From Rhynchospora pubera (lineage: Eukaryota; Streptophyta; Magnoliopsida; Poales; Cyperaceae): a DNA stretch of 64,000 nt. Under the pieces are notes generated by a model that had not been told where the DNA came from, ran no database searches, and worked only from the letters and a program-made list of their open reading frames with translations. The position numbers were made by a program, and so were the translations under genes. Shown one piece after another: positions 36,554 through 50,343 of the stretch. How positions within the stretch are numbered: position 1 is the stretch's first letter; each line of letters opens with the position of its first letter. The stretch spans positions 204,329,902 through 204,393,901 of the forward strand of contig CM051459.1 of the NCBI GenBank assembly GCA_028095005.1. Direction: 5' to 3'.

Positions 36554-36826
36554 ATCATATTGAATGAAACCGACTTCAAGTTGAAGTCAAAGTTCCAGTC
36601 AAAGTAATTGTGTCAAATAAACGATAATAAAATAGTACTGACATGACTCAGGCTACCAGACTCAACGAATTGTCACCCACAATAGCATGCCAAGCATTCT
36701 CTCAACAAATGTGTTTGGATTTTTTTTAAGACTTAACGTAATAATAATTATTTTTTCCCCGAATTTGTTTGGATATTTTAAGAGTCGGTGCCATATTAAT
36801 ATTTATTTATTTATTTATTTTTGCAA

Positions 36827-37555
36827 GAACTAGTTTTTAGTCTAATGATAAAGATCAATACATATTGAATGGAGGTTGCGGATTTAAACATGTGGGACTG
36901 TGGGCTCGTCAAATTTGATAAAATTTTATTTTTTGAAATTACAACGATCAATACAAACTACTTTAATTTTTTCATAACGAAATCTCCTTGGAGATAAAAT
37001 ATTATTTTATAAATTTCTTTATTTTATAAAAATTGTAGAAAATACTCAATCTAATTAGTTATGGACCCTCTAATTTTAGAGATTCGAAAAAAAATAGTTA
37101 GAATTTTTAAAAAACTGAAAAAAATAATCTTAGGCATATATCAATATGCAGATCATATTGAGCAATTCAGATTTAGCTATCTAAATTTTTCAATAAATGA
37201 GGTACAAAACAAGTTTGTCATCAAATATGTTTGACTTTACCATTACTCAAATATGTTTGAACTTTTAACTAGCTTTTAGTCTAATGATAAAAAGCAATAC
37301 ATATCGAGTAGAGTTGCGGATTCAAACCTGCTAGATGGTGTGCCCATCAAATTCGATCAAATATCATTTTTTGAGATTGTAGCAATCAATACGAACTACT
37401 TAAACTTTTTTCTAATGAAATCTCCTTGGAGATGAAATATTATATTTTTTTTACTTTTTTTTTAGAATTTTAAATAATAATCGATCTAATAAGTTATGGA
37501 ACATCTAAGTTTAGAGATCCGACAAAAAGTTAAAATTAAAAATTTATGAAAAACA
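36827..37555 (+). repeat. Pair of SINE-like direct repeats (about 290 bp each)
   Basis: Units at about 36827-37125 and 37266-37555 share AGTCTAATGATAAA (box A-like), GTTGCGGATT.AAAC (box B-like), a GAAATCTCCTTGGAGAT block and a TAATTAGTTATGGA-type tail. Similarity is high but imperfect. The heads resemble tRNA-derived SINEs while the bodies resemble other dispersed repeats in this window. Target duplications were not resolved. Confidence 0.5.
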
Positions 37556-38393
37556 AACGTGTTAATTTTTTGTTATTCGTAATAGTCCAATTATTGTTTG
37601 GATTACATGATTCGAAAGCTAATTAACTTTGCTACATTTTTAGTTAATAAAATAACACTAACTTAATACTATTAAAACAAAAGTGTTCGAACAGTATTGA
37701 AATGAAAATTATATTCACTACTTGTGTTCAATAAAAAAAAAATCTTATTCTCTTTTAATAGTTCTTTACTCAATAATTTAGTATACAACTTTATCAAAGA
37801 CAAGAAGAACAAAGTTGAGAGTTCTTCCTCAACGCTGAACAGCTTTAAAAAAGTTTATAAATTAACTTCGTAATTGGTAGATTCATGTTCCGAAGTAGTC
37901 ACTATTTTAGTTTGTATAAATGATTAACAGATGAAATAAAGAAACTTATATACATATATTAGTTTCTAACTTTTTTTTCAAATTTTAAGTTGTATAAGAT
38001 TTTATTTCTTATTTGTTAAACGGATTTAGGGTCACATGTTCTTAACTAAATTTTGTGGTAATGGAAACTTTTGAACCTATAAACTTTTAAAAGTCATTTA
38101 AAGGCACATTAGTATTATATTGTTTTCTTGTCCTAAACGAACTAAACTCAACTGCTCATAAATATCATAATATAACTTGTTTTTTTTTTATCTCATATGG
38201 CCCTAATCAAAATGTTTTTTATACGTGATTTGATTTCATTTCATTACATTTCAACGAATTTCGTTGGATCTAAATTACATAAGAATTCCAATCAAATGAC
38301 ACTAAATCTATTTTTTTTGATCGCGAATTTTCTAACAAAACGAAATAAAATGAAATCCCATGTTAAGAAAATGGAACTTTGATCAGGGCCTAT

Positions 38394-39007
38394 AGTGTTT
38401 TAAAAATCAGGAACCAGTCGGTTCAATCGAGATGGCCATAAACCGGCCGCCAGTCCGGTCTAAATTGCCCACCAAAACCAGCCCGTCAGGCTACTTTAAT
38501 ATTTTCTTTTCTCACTCTCTCTCTCTCGATAACTGGCGATGGAGCGAATGCCATTAGCTTTTTTTTTCCTCCTGAATTTGCATTCAATGTGATGTATAAT
38601 GTATTGATCTTCTATGAGTTCTTTATATGATCCTCATGCTTCGAGTAGAAAATTGTTTTTAATGTTAATATACTAATTTATTTATGCAAATTTTAACTCA
38701 TATCTTTAATTAATATATTATAGACTTAAATTTGTTTTTTTAAGATAATTGAGAGTCAATCCTAATGTCCATTAAGATTCTCCCAACTGAATTTCAAACA
38801 TGTGACATTTCATTCAAGATTTTTTTTTTTTTGTGAGATGTATAATTCTCACAAAAAATATATAATTCACAATAAAATAGTCAAAACAGATCATATATAT
38901 TAACTGAGTAATATTATAATTATTGTCATTGGTTTAATCTGGCTCGGATCGATCCATTAAACCGATAACTTCGTCCGTTCAATAGCCGTCCGATTTTGAA
39001 ACAGTGC
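38394..39007. mobile_element. MITE of the AGTGTTTTAAAA..CCGG family, probably carrying a SINE fragment
   Basis: The left end AGTGTTTTAAAAATCAGGAA and the right end, read inward, AGCACTGTTTCAAAATCGG form an imperfect terminal repeat. Just inside are GTCGGTTCAATCG/CCGGTC-type blocks similar to the element at 59198-59480. Within it, 38738-38830 resembles part of the SINE family. That may be a nested insertion. Confidence 0.5.
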
Positions 39008-39574
39008 TTAACATAGATCACGCTAATAACAGTCGATCAGAAAATTAATTAAAAAAAACAATTTATCAGAAAATTTCATTCTTCTAATCCTTTCAAGCCT
39101 AAAGGAGAAGATTATTTGCTAGCATTCATTACTCGAGGAGAACGGTTGAAGTGACATTTATCAAGAGAGAACGAACGGTCCAATTCTAATTAATAGTTAT
39201 CTTTAAATTGATGACTAGTTTTATTTCCACATGATAAACATGACAATATGACACGTGGGAGTTTAAAACTTCTTTTTAAATTTTAATATTTGCACAAACT
39301 GACAACCGCCCTTTCCCAGACACGGCCACTCGACCAGTGGATGGGTTGCTCTCCAACTTATATACCATAATATTTGAAAATAACTAAAAATAAATTTAAT
39401 TACAAAATTTTGAATCCAATAGTACAAGTATCTCCTCTCAAGCCAACTAAGAAAATATTGGCCGTTTTAATTTTTCTAAGGAGTGATATACTGCATAGAG
39501 ATGCTTGTTTGAGCCAATATCTATCATAGAATTTATAATTAAATCAAAATCGTCTAGTAAAGTTAATATGGACC

Positions 39575-39715
39575 GTTTTTTTTTAGATAAATTGGTTCAA
39601 GCCTCCCAATTTATTTTTAAATTAAATATCTATAAAAGACTTCTCCGGTCGGATTTCGAAGGTGCGATCTCTCACTTGAGATACATTTCTTTTTGCCACT
39701 AGATCAAGAGCTTAT
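39575..39715 (-). mobile_element. tRNA-derived SINE, second copy
   Basis: On the minus strand: CTCTTGATCTAGTGGCAAAA (box A-like), then GCACCTTCGAAATCCG (box B-like), the same body as the 12089-12240 copy, and an A-rich 3' end. A possible 8-bp flanking repeat GTTAATAT occurs at 39562-39569 and just after 39717. It is imperfectly placed. Confidence 0.65.
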
Positions 39716-39728
39716 TCTTGTTAATATA

Positions 39729-39870
39729 GCCTCTGTTTGAATAGGAGAAAAAGAAGAAAGAAGGGAAGAAAAAAAAATTATAAACAATCCAAACTCTTCA
39801 CAAAATTACACACTTCTCAATACTTTTTTTCCACTTTTTTCCTTCTTTCCACACCTATTCAAACGGAGCC
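39729..39870. mobile_element. Tourist-like MITE, copy 3
   Basis: Ends GCCTCTGTTTGAATAGG and, inverted, GGCTCCGTTTGAATAGG, flanked by ATA on both sides. Same core as the other copies. Confidence 0.8.
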
Positions 39871-39892
39871 ATATAGACCGTTATCTTGAGAT

Positions 39893-40011
39893 GCTCCGTT
39901 TGGATACCATGTGAAAAGAAGGAAAGAAATTTATTATAAACAATCCAAACTCTTTATAAAATTACATACTTCTCAATACGTCTTCCTCCTTCTTCCCACA
40001 TCCAACAGAGC
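39893..40011. mobile_element. Tourist-like MITE, copy 4 (short)
   Basis: Ends GCTCCGTTTGGATACC and inverse GCTCTGTTGGATGTGG. The core ATTATAAACAATCCAAACTC is conserved. It lies only 22 bp after copy 3. Confidence 0.7.
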
Positions 40012-40585
40012 GTAATTTTGGGGGCAACAATAGATATTTTAAAGTATTTTCTTTTATAATATGTCTATTAGTGCATGAGTGTGCGAGTTCAACGAAACAA
40101 TAAGTCAAGCATTAGTGTGAGTTCAAATCAGATTTGATACCTTCATCTTAGTTTCTTCCATGCCTGTTTCGGCGAAGTTTGAATAAGGTACCTGTAACGA
40201 ATTTAAGCAGAGGCTGCTAATTTCGGTTAAGGTTTGATTTCGCCCGACCATTCTAATATAGACACCAGACTATGAACTTGATAACAACAGACAAACTATA
40301 TAATGCCACCAAATGTAAAACACGTGATAAATTTTAATTAATTCGACCATTTATGGCCGGGTTGTCACTTGTGAATTTGTGATCAAAGCTTATTCCACGG
40401 TCCGTGACCGTGAGGCAACTTCCTTTTTTTCTCAAAATTGTGACAAAATTTGATACATTGTATCAGTTGAATAAACTTGGATCGTGTATTTTTTTTTATG
40501 TTTAAATTGCATGAAAAATTACTTTTTAACGGGCTGTGCTCTGGGCAACCTCTGTAATCTTGGAAATTTCGATAAATTTTTATGA
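40012..40585. other. Intergenic stretch
   Basis: No gene or terminal-repeat pair seen. AT-rich unique-looking sequence. Confidence 0.4.

Positions 40586-40619
<34 letters not shown>
40586..40619. repeat. (TAA)n microsatellite
   Basis: About 11 trinucleotide units next to a foldback element. A shorter run of the same unit follows that element at about 41020. Confidence 0.9.
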
Positions 40620-40621
40620 GT

Positions 40622-41016
40622 TTTACTATGATGAATCGTGACTCACAAGAGGTCAGTGAGTCGCACTCAAAACTCATAGATCTAGTTCAAAATGACCGAT
40701 CCAAACCGTCCAATACGATTTTTCCTATTGAAATCTCCATGCATACTAAATTTTAATTTTTTTTTAATTTGTTATATTTTTTTAGAATTTAAGAAAATCG
40801 TTAATCTAATTAGTTCTAAACCGTTCAAAAACAGCAGTTTTTAAAAATCTGAAAAAAAATCATAAAAAATTTAAAAAAATATATAAAATTTGATATGCAT
40901 GGAGATTTCAATAAAGAGATTGTATTTGATAGTTTTGATCGGTTATTTTGAACTAGATCTAAAAGTTTTGAGCGCTACTCACAGATTCTCTAGTGAGTCA
41001 CGACTCACCATAGCAA
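40622..41016. mobile_element. Foldback MITE with GTGACTCAC arms
   Basis: The left arm TTACTATGATGAATCGTGAC is matched by an inverted right arm ending GTCACGACTCACCATAGCAA. The inner parts are also complementary (for example GTTCAAAATGACCGATCCAA against the block near 40945). Both sides carry TAA repeats. Confidence 0.75.
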
Positions 41017-41347
41017 ACTCATAATAATAATAATGACGAAAATAATGATGACGATGATTGCAGTTCAACTTAGTTAGCAGTATTAACAATTTAACATACA
41101 ACTCTTTCATTGTTTAATTTTTTAAACATCAATTTAATTAATTCATTATTATTAATAAACATCAACGCTTAAATTATGAAACATGTATTTATATTATTTA
41201 TTAAAAAGAAAAACTACTAAATTTGTATAAAATGCGAATCCACATACAGACAATTCATCGAGGTATCAGTATTTCCAAAATTAATGTTGTAAAATTGCAG
41301 GCTTGCAGCGCAATCCAACATGTTGTCATGGAATCCATATCCTCTTA

Positions 41348-41494
41348 GGCTCCGTTTGGATAGGTGTGGGAAGAAGGGAAGAAGGAAAGAAGTATTGGGA
41401 AGTGTGTAACTTTTGTGAAGAGTTTAGGTTGTTTATAATTTTTTTCTCCCTTCTTTCTTCTTCTTCTTCCTTCTTCCTATATCCAAACGCACCC
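41348..41494. mobile_element. Tourist-like MITE, copy 5
   Basis: GGCTCCGTTTGGATAGGTGT and inverse GGGTGCGTTTGGATATAGG, flanked by TTA on both sides, the target typical of PIF/Harbinger (Tourist) elements. 147 bp. Confidence 0.85.
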
Positions 41495-42670
41495 TTAGGT
41501 TTGCAGAGGGCAGGGCACATCTTTCCGATCAATGATAGATGTCCATAATTAATATTAAGTCTGTCAAGATTCTTGTGATCCGTAAAAATTTGTCCGTCGA
41601 AATTATATCGGACGGTTCGGATCAAAGTCAAAAAGTCTGTAGATGCTGGTCCGATTGTGATGACGATTGAATCCACATGACATTAGGATTCACGTAATTT
41701 GGAGGCAGAGGCACTCACTAACCAGGGAAAGCAAGGAGGGCGGATGATATCCAACTATGGACGGTGTGGATCTCTCAAATATTTGTTGTTATATTTTTGA
41801 AATTTTTTTAACCGTGGTCTGTGATCCCTCGTTTTCTACCAATCAACAGTACATGATGTTGCTAAAAAAAAAGAAGAAGAAAGAAAAAAAATAGTAAATG
41901 ATGTTGCTACGCAAAATAAAAGAAAAAAAAGGAAAGAATGATTGACAGGACAAAAAACACAATCCTCATCTGCTCCCGCGCGGGACCATCTAGCGCAATC
42001 TACGGACCGTCCGATCTGATCTGAATGGTTCGGGTCTATCAATCTGATTACATACACGGGACTTCCTTTGCCATTGAAATTAAATCATACGGCTGTGATT
42101 CCTGCGCTGCACGGTCCCTCGCGGGACTGGATTTCATTTCCAAAAAACACACACACAAACACACAACAATGCAAGTATGCAATACTATTTTTTTTTTTCA
42201 TTATTCTCCACGCTTTCCATTTATCTTCCTAATTCTGCCACATGTTCCCTTCCCACAGAAGACTCGTGGCAATTACTTTTTTAATACCTCGTTGCTGATT
42301 TTGTGTCGTCTTCCAACTGAAGGAAGTTGGATTACCTGATGGCCAAGTGTCTCAATGCAGAGGATCTAAAGATGAGAATTGAGAGACACAAGCGGAAAAG
42401 AAATATTATTTGAACAACTCTATTTTCCTTAGATAATCATACTATCAAGTCATTCAATTTTAACTATAAATATTTCGAAGAAATTTTCACTGAATTTCGT
42501 AACTTATGCCTTTCCTTTATAGAGTATTATTTCTAGGGAACCTCTAAATGAAACTGATTCACAAATTAACTTTCTGTTATAAGAAAATGACTCATTTTTG
42601 CATATTTAATTGTAAATATTGCTTGTATATATTGACTTATGAATTTCGTTTAAAATTTTATGGAAACAAA
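41495..42670. other. Intergenic stretch
   Basis: No gene supported. Short ORFs here overlap the MITE or low-complexity sequence. Confidence 0.45.
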
Positions 42671-42911
42671 TATCTTATGAAATTAAACAAGACTAATGTT
42701 TAGAATCGGATGCTTACATTTTAAATTTTAAAAATAAAGTTGTAACATTTGCGATGCTCACACGTTTTACTAATAAAAAAAAACGCTAGTATCTTATGAA
42801 ATTAAACAAGACTAATGTTTAGAATCGGATGCTTACATTTTAAATTTCAAAAAATTTAAAAATAAAGTTGTAACATTTGTGATGCTCACACCTTTTACTA
42901 ATAAAAAAAAC
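42671..42911. repeat. Tandem duplication of a 119-bp segment
   Basis: Two copies starting TATCTTATGAAATTAAACAA, at 42671 and 42790. The second ends where the next foldback element begins. The copies differ by a few bases and a small insertion. Confidence 0.85.
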
Positions 42912-42914
42912 AAA

Positions 42915-43220
42915 AATGCTAGAGTCCAATATATTGGATGGATGAGGTTCGTCCAATACGATCGTTTTCACATTTTTAAATTACAAACGACTGATCCGAA
43001 TCGTTCAATATCTTCTTCATATTGAAAACTAGAAATCAATTTTTATATTTTTTTCAAATATTTTTACTATTTTTTTTGGTATTTTAGAAAATCGTTATTA
43101 TTAGACGATCCAGAACTTTTATATCATGCTTACATTTTCTAAAATATCCAGAACTCTTAAAAATGTGAAAACGATCGTATTAGACAGACTCATCCGTCCA
43201 ATATATTAGACACCAGCATT
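42915..43220. mobile_element. Foldback MITE with TCCAATATATT arms
   Basis: The left arm AATGCTAGAGTCCAATATATT and the inverted right arm AATGCTGGTGTCTAATATATT match. Further inside, ATACGATCGTTTTCACATTT appears in both arms. About 305 bp, no coding capacity. Confidence 0.75.
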
Positions 43221-46200
43221 TCTCTAACAATAAAAAAATAATAAATTGGTCAAGTAAATTGCGATATTAATAATGACATCAAATGTCTTTTTAATATTAT
43301 TTTCTAATAAAGAATAAAGCAAAACTTTTCCAGCAGGATACCGCAGACTCCGTCTCCCTTTTTTTAAGCTGCCAATATTTTTCATAAAATTGTGTGTGTG
43401 TATTATTTTTTAAAGTTTTAGTTTCTTAAAGTCCTTTGGTGCTGCCAATGTTTTGATGAATTGTTAATGCCATTGTTACAAAGTTATCCTTGTATTAATT
43501 TATTTCACTTTGTTGACGCTAATTTCAAACAGTGATGAAGCCTAATAATTAATTAGGCCAACTGGACCTATTGTTCGCCATTTAACTCAAATATTGGAAT
43601 TGCACGAATTTTTGCTATATAATTTAAAATTTTTAAGCTTAACGATTCCTTTGCTGATTTTCACTTGTGTAAATCCCAAAACAAAACCCAAACTTGGGAT
43701 GGTCGATCCTCTTTGCTTAGCCACAAATTGTAGCAAATAGTTGTTTCCAATTGTCCCTTAGACCAATTTTTGTAGCATTAACTTACTAAAGTCTGACACG
43801 GTAGCACACAAAACTTCAAACCGTCAAAACTGATATGTGTCCAGTATTAAAAATGGCATTATCCGAGAAGAGGAGAGTCAGGAGACGGACTTGTAAGGAA
43901 ATTCAAACCACAGAAGTGTTCATTTTCTTCATTTTTTAAAACAATGGAAAAAGTCTTTTATCTCATTTTCAAAAATAATGGAGAAATGGACAAAGAAAAC
44001 CACAAGAAACCAATACGAGTTTTAAGTTCATTAAATATAGCTTCGTGACACATAAAAAACATCACTGTTCTTCATTTTTGTATTTGGTTTTACTCGCTTG
44101 CATTTATTTATTACATGTGGTGCTATAAGGTTGAAACAATCTTTTGGTATGAAATAAACAACAATTTCAATTTTAATACAATAATTCGGCTAGTTATTTT
44201 CTGGTCATTTCTTTTATAGAATCTCCTCTGTACTTGTACCGGAATGCTTTTCTGGCGACATTTTCTCCTCTCGGAATTTCTTTTCTGATTTTCTACGAAT
44301 TTCGTCAGAATTTTCCTTTTTTTGTATATTCTGCGATAAAAACAGTGCACGCCAACGTGTAGCGTGTCAAAAGCACGGAGTAGACGGGTTGAAAGTAATT
44401 CGTCACACCTTTCTTGAGGATTGCATCACGGGAGAACGAGATGGGAGAGGACTGGGTCCACTTCCACTTGGGACCCACGTCAGCCAACATGGACTGGCAA
44501 CATGTCATCATCCATTCATCCATTGAAATAAATCAAATAATCAGACTGAGTAAATTCTGAGCTGTAATAAAATAATTAACCGACGCCCGACGGGTTAAAT
44601 ATTGTAAATTTTACAATACTTTTTAGATAAAAATCCCAAATTTACGGAGTTTAAGCTTTTTATTCAATAACTATTGAGAAACAAATCATTTAACAATGAT
44701 GAAAACTAATACAAGTTTTATATTGCAATATTTTCTGACACAAAAAAAAACTTATGATATTGGAAACAATATTTTTAAAGAGTTCATTACATTGATTTGC
44801 AAAGTAAAAGGAAAAAAAAAAAAGGCAAATGCCAATTTTCGAAGTTCGAACAGTCAATCTAAGTTGTTTTACGTGACGATCTATGTTGAAATCTTGTCAA
44901 AAATAAATTTGTGAATCTTTTAGTTTATATTTTGATTGAAGAGAAAATCTATTGATCTGAAAAATAATAATGATTTTCCCTATAAAAGAAGTAGCAAAAA
45001 AATACAAAAAAATCTAAAATTTGTCTTTAAATAAAATTTCGTTATGTAGATATTATACGAGGAGCTCAAATTAACCGTTCATATTTTAAAAATTATGATT
45101 TAAATATAAAATAATGACACTTTTTGTTTTTGTTTTTTGCTTTCGACTCCCTGTAGCGTAACTCGTTTGTGAACATATCTATCAATAAAGATATTAATTG
45201 CCCAGAAAAGTATATTAATTAATGGTGTCTCATCCACCACCATATTCAAATCTTATAGAACCCTGAGCTTGATTAAATAACTAAAAATACATAAAGAGGG
45301 TTAAATCAGCAACGCCTTGACCGACGTTCGATCATGCTCAAATGCTTTCGTGTTCAATGCTTCTCTTCTCATTTCAAATAATTATGTCGGATATGCCTAT
45401 AAGAAAACTGTTTAAATAACACAACTCTTTTGCGTTCTTCTATGTATATACATGCTCTTATCATGTTATTTCTATTTTTATAAATCTTAAACATTTTAAA
45501 AGAGATTATTTTATTTATCTAAGACTTCAAAGTTTATTTCATGTAAGATTTTTTTCAATATGTTTCCATAAGTGTTTTATCCGAAATGCTTACCGTGCAA
45601 AAATGAATTCGCATGCAAACGATACATATCCTACATAATTTGATCTACATATATAATTCTTGTAAGAAATTATATTTTATTATTTTAACAATTTAATAAT
45701 ATTATCAAAATTTTCAAAGATAGTTCTAGGAAAATTACTTTTTTCAACCACTTTATGGTCCTTTAAAAAAATACAAAATAAAACTTTAAAAAAATATATA
45801 GTAAAGCTAATTTTTCTACAAAAATTTATTCTTCGATCACATTGAACGATATGAATCAAGTGTTTTTATATTAAAATCATGCATGGTTTTTAACCGTAAA
45901 ATTTTTTAAAACTTTTTGTGGAAGCACATTAGCACACTCTAATAAAATCATTATATGTTAACTTTTATATCTTATTAGAAATATCTTTTGCGAAAAAAAC
46001 CCAAAAATCAACTTCATACTGATCGTAATACATAATGTAAATAATAGTTACCTACTATTTAGATAATCTTAAGTGGCATATATTCTAGTAATTTCCGGTT
46101 GGAGTTTACTTCACGTGACCTTACAAACAAGCCGCACCAAAACAAGACTCTTCGGATTAATTCAAAGCTAAATCTGCTAACAGCAGAAATCTCAATCAAT

Positions 46201-48849
46201 TTGTTGTCGATTCTCCGAAAGACACGGTTTGTTCCAACCCAATCAGCGCAAACAAGAAAGGAATGTATAGGAATGATTGTTTTGTTGGTTTGTTGCATAA
46301 ATAACGATCAACTACTATAGTTGTTGCCCCTATAATTTCGGAAGGATATGTACACCCGACAAGCTTAACTCAAGACAAATCTCTCTTTTTTAATTAATTA
46401 GTTTTATCTTGTATCTTGTTGAGGTTGCATGTCTGCGCTTTTCAATTAAAGAAGTGGATAGTTTTTTATTCCGGTGATGTTGTTGGTGTTTAGTGTTTAT
46501 TAAATATTTGTTCTTTTTGTAAATTTAAATGTAGGTTATGCAGTAATATAAAAAAAGTTAAGTCTTGGTATTTTTTTTTTCCAAGTCAAGATTTATTCAT
46601 TTTTTGTTTTGTATTGAGATTTTGGGTTGATTTAGGCTGTTCACAACATCAGATTAGATAAATGCACATGGCTTTTTTTTACTTTTTTTTAATTAGAAAT
46701 GGCTTTTCTTACTTGCCTCCATCCGACACATCAAAATTTATAGTTTCATGATTCGTCTTGGCTTCTTTTTAGGATGGCCACAAGTTATTTAACTGGATCA
46801 TATGACCGAGCTATGCTCTACCTTTGAAGTTGTCTCAAACCACTTCAAGGTTTTTTTTCATCTTAATTTGATCTCCCTTTTTTCATGATCGATCTATCCG
46901 TACGTTGTATTCTTGTCGTCTAAGTTATATTTTTTTTCCCCTTAAATAAATTATTTAAGTAAAAAAAAATACTACTCTGATACTACTAATGATATCGGTA
47001 CGACCGTACGAATGCCAAATAACCCAATCTACCTTGTTTCATGTTATTTTAAAAGCTATTAATTTCTTAAATGACTTATTATTCAGATTGCTGTCAATTA
47101 TTATTCACATTGATAGAATTATTATTCTTAATATTGTTGTAGATTTATTGTTGGGTACTATACATATATTTCGACAAAGTAATTATTCACATAATTGTAG
47201 TTGTTATGCACAACAATAAAGTTCTATTAAATTATTATTAGGTATTATATTCATCAAAGATTAAGATTTTTATTTGTTTTAGATATAATTGAGTAAGTAA
47301 CTTATTCAAAATATAGTTATTCATTATGCACAAAATGGTATTGATTATTTAGATTGTTAAAATTAGTTGAAAATGATTTTTTTTATTTTTAATGAGACCA
47401 ACATAATAGTTGTCATGGTATTGCTATATAAGAACATAGAAGAAGTGCGCTCTAGTAGCCAAATAATTAGTTTCTTATCGCTAATAATATTACGATAAAA
47501 TCTGTATATAAATTTAAAAATTCTATGGTCAAATCGATTTGATAGATGTTCCATCAAATTCGATAATATATCAAAACGAGAACTCTAAATAATTGATTTG
47601 AACCGTCCAATATGATCTTCACATTAAAATCTTCTCGGAGAACAAACTGTTATAGTTTTCCAAAAATCATTAGTGTTTTTTCATATTTTAAGAAAAGGCT
47701 CAATCTTATTAGGTTTGGATTGGATTATTCAATAACAGCAATTTTAAAATTGAAAAGAAAATTATTTTGAATCTCCAAAAAATTTAAATATGAAAATCAA
47801 ATCGCACGATTTTAACTGATTATTTGATTTTTTTTTAAATTGATATTTAATCGTGTTTGACATAACGATTTGTCAAATCCATTCAATTAGATTTGATTGT
47901 AGCATCTAAAATACTGTCTTTTAAATGCTCTTAAATTCTCTTTCAAGATGATACAAGGTAGCTGTCTTCCGAATTCAACCTTAGTTGTTGGTAATATTGA
48001 ATTTCGATCTTGTGGCTTCCAAAATAGGGAAATGCCTATCATCACCCGTTCTACTGCAATCCGTTCTTAGCTCAGTTTGATTGTTTCGTTGTTGAATTCA
48101 TCACAAAATGATGATTAGTAAAAATTGAGAATAAAGAAAAAAAATACTGAGTTTTTAGTTAATTGACTAAATTAAAGAGTAGTAATATATGTACAATTTT
48201 CCAATAAAATTATGATAGATTTTTAGCAATAAATTCCTTTTATTATTAAGACTGCTATAGATAAAGAAGCTAATATAAAATCCCAAAGGACTGCACAATG
48301 ACTAAGAAAATGAATGTGAAGATCTCACTATCAAATCTAACTAGTTCTTTTTCCACCAATTTTGTTTCTAGAAACTCATAAAAATATTAACGACGTGATT
48401 TTGATTGGGTTCTGGCAAGTTTATTAGATTAGTTAAATGGATTTCATGCTTCAAATCTAGACAATTTGATCGCGTTATCAAAAGAAAATATTTATTGTAT
48501 AAACGTATCCTGGTTAGTTTAGTTAATATCATCTATATGCTCAACGTATCTTAAGACCTTTGCAATCTATTACAAATTTTTAAATAAATATCAAACATAT
48601 CTCTGTTTCTAAATATTTGACAATTCTATTCCATATGGATCGCTTTGTGCTTTATAGTGCAATTTAAAAATATTATGGTTCAACTTAATGGCGCTATAAT
48701 TCAGTTCAAAAATATTATATTATATGCTAATGTTATAAACTGGTTCGGTTCAATGAAGTTAATTACTCTTTGTTTTTGGTTCAATACTAGTTAAAAAACT
48801 ATTAAAATGATGTTTCTCCTTAAAACATTAAAGTAGATTTAATAGTATA
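43221..48849. other. Long gene-free stretch
   Basis: 5.6 kb of AT-rich DNA with no supported gene, RNA gene or terminal-repeat pair. 47520-47780 is a diverged relative of the GAACCGTCCAATATGATCTT-type blocks found in nearby foldback elements. Homopolymer runs are common. Confidence 0.5.
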
Positions 48850-48998
48850 GGGTGCGTTTGGATCGTTGGAAGAAAAAAGAAGAAGAAGGAAGAAGAAGAA
48901 AAAAAATTATAAACAATTCAAACTCTTCACAAAGTTACACACTTTCCAATACTTCTTTCCACTTCTTCCCTTTTTCCCACACCTATCCAAACGCACCC
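48850..48998. mobile_element. Tourist-like MITE, copy 6
   Basis: GGGTGCGTTTGGATCGTTGG and inverse GGGTGCGTTTGGATAGGTGT, with ATA on both sides. 149 bp. Confidence 0.85.
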
Positions 48999-49724
48999 AT
49001 AGTTAATTAATAACTTCGTTAAATATATCCAACCGACTATATTAATAGTGATATCGATAGCAATATCGTTAAAATTTTCCATAAAAATCTAGATAAAAAG
49101 GAATTTTTCATATCTTATACGACGTGATACTTCAAAAAAAATAAACCTATTTGGTATGCTTCTCTGTTTTTATAATTTATAGCTCTATCACTTCACTGTA
49201 CCGTGCCTTATATCTTGTCCACCTCCAATTGCAGCTCGTACCAGTTAAGCGGGACCACATGACCCAAACTAATTGAGATGTTGCAACCGTTGAAGCGGTA
49301 CAGGTGCGACTAATGTTTCGCTTTCAAAAATGGACACCTTATCAAGCCTGAATTCGTTTCAGGAAACCTTATCCATAAAATCTAGGATTTCAATCTTCTC
49401 AAGTTTTTTTTTGTGGATTTAGTAGCATTAACTGACGCAAGAGGTTTTATATGAAAGGCGTTGTTAATTATTATAAATGAAGTATAAGTTGCCAGAACAA
49501 CATTGATACGCTCATACGCAAAATTTATATATATTTTTTCTTGAGATTTCTGTGGGCTCTGTTTTATTACTGTGGCTTATGTTATTCTGCTTAGATCAGC
49601 AAATAATTAAATATGTTATATGGTATTAAAATTGTGCTGTTACATCATTCCTAAACAAAATAAACATTCATCATTAAACAAAATATTAAATTATAAGAGT
49701 AGAGTTATAGCGCCATCAATTTGA

Positions 49725-49915
49725 GTACCACCAAATACACCACTTCAATTTTTTCATTAATTTTTAAAGGTTTAAAATTTAAACTATCGGTCTTTGTTCA
49801 ATTAAATGAGCGGCATGTTTTCATATAAATTGTGTAAATTTTTAAGTCCTTCGATACTCGATTAGAGTGTCAAAATATAGCGTATTAGAATTAATCTATT
49901 ATAGTTAACAAGGTG
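49725..49915. repeat. Single arm of the 58093-58523 foldback family
   Basis: Shares the order of motifs TTTTCATATAA, TTTTTAAG.CCTTCGATACT, GATTAGAGTGTCAAAATATA and TTAGAATTAATCTAT with one arm of the element at 58093. The partner arm is absent, so this looks like a half element. Confidence 0.5.
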
Positions 49916-49965
49916 AGTTTTTTTATCATTTTGATTGAGCTTAAAAAAACTTCAATATATATATA

Positions 49966-50343
49966 GAGAGATTGGCTAAAGTATACTCCAACATACGGAT
50001 CAAACCCGTATGCTGGAGTCGTTTTCAAAATCTAAAATTCAAACCGTTCAAGTTGTTCTCCATATAAAATATCCTTCAGGACCAAATTTTATATTTTTCG
50101 AATTTTTTGCTATATATTATGCTATTTTCAAATTGAAGGGTCAGAATTACTCCTTTGTAGTGTTTTTCGAAAATAGCATAATATATAGCAAAAAAATTTC
50201 GAAAAAAATATAAATTTTGGTTTCCTAGAAAATTTTAATATGGAGAACAATTTGAACGGTTCGGATTGACTGTATGAATTTTAGATTTTGAAAAACGACT
50301 CCAGCATACAAACGATCCGTGTACTGGAGTATACTTTAGCCAA

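Noticed and set aside
41326..41676. 116-residue minus-strand ORF
   Set aside because: It crosses the Tourist-like MITE copy 5 and low-complexity GAAGAA sequence. No family signal.
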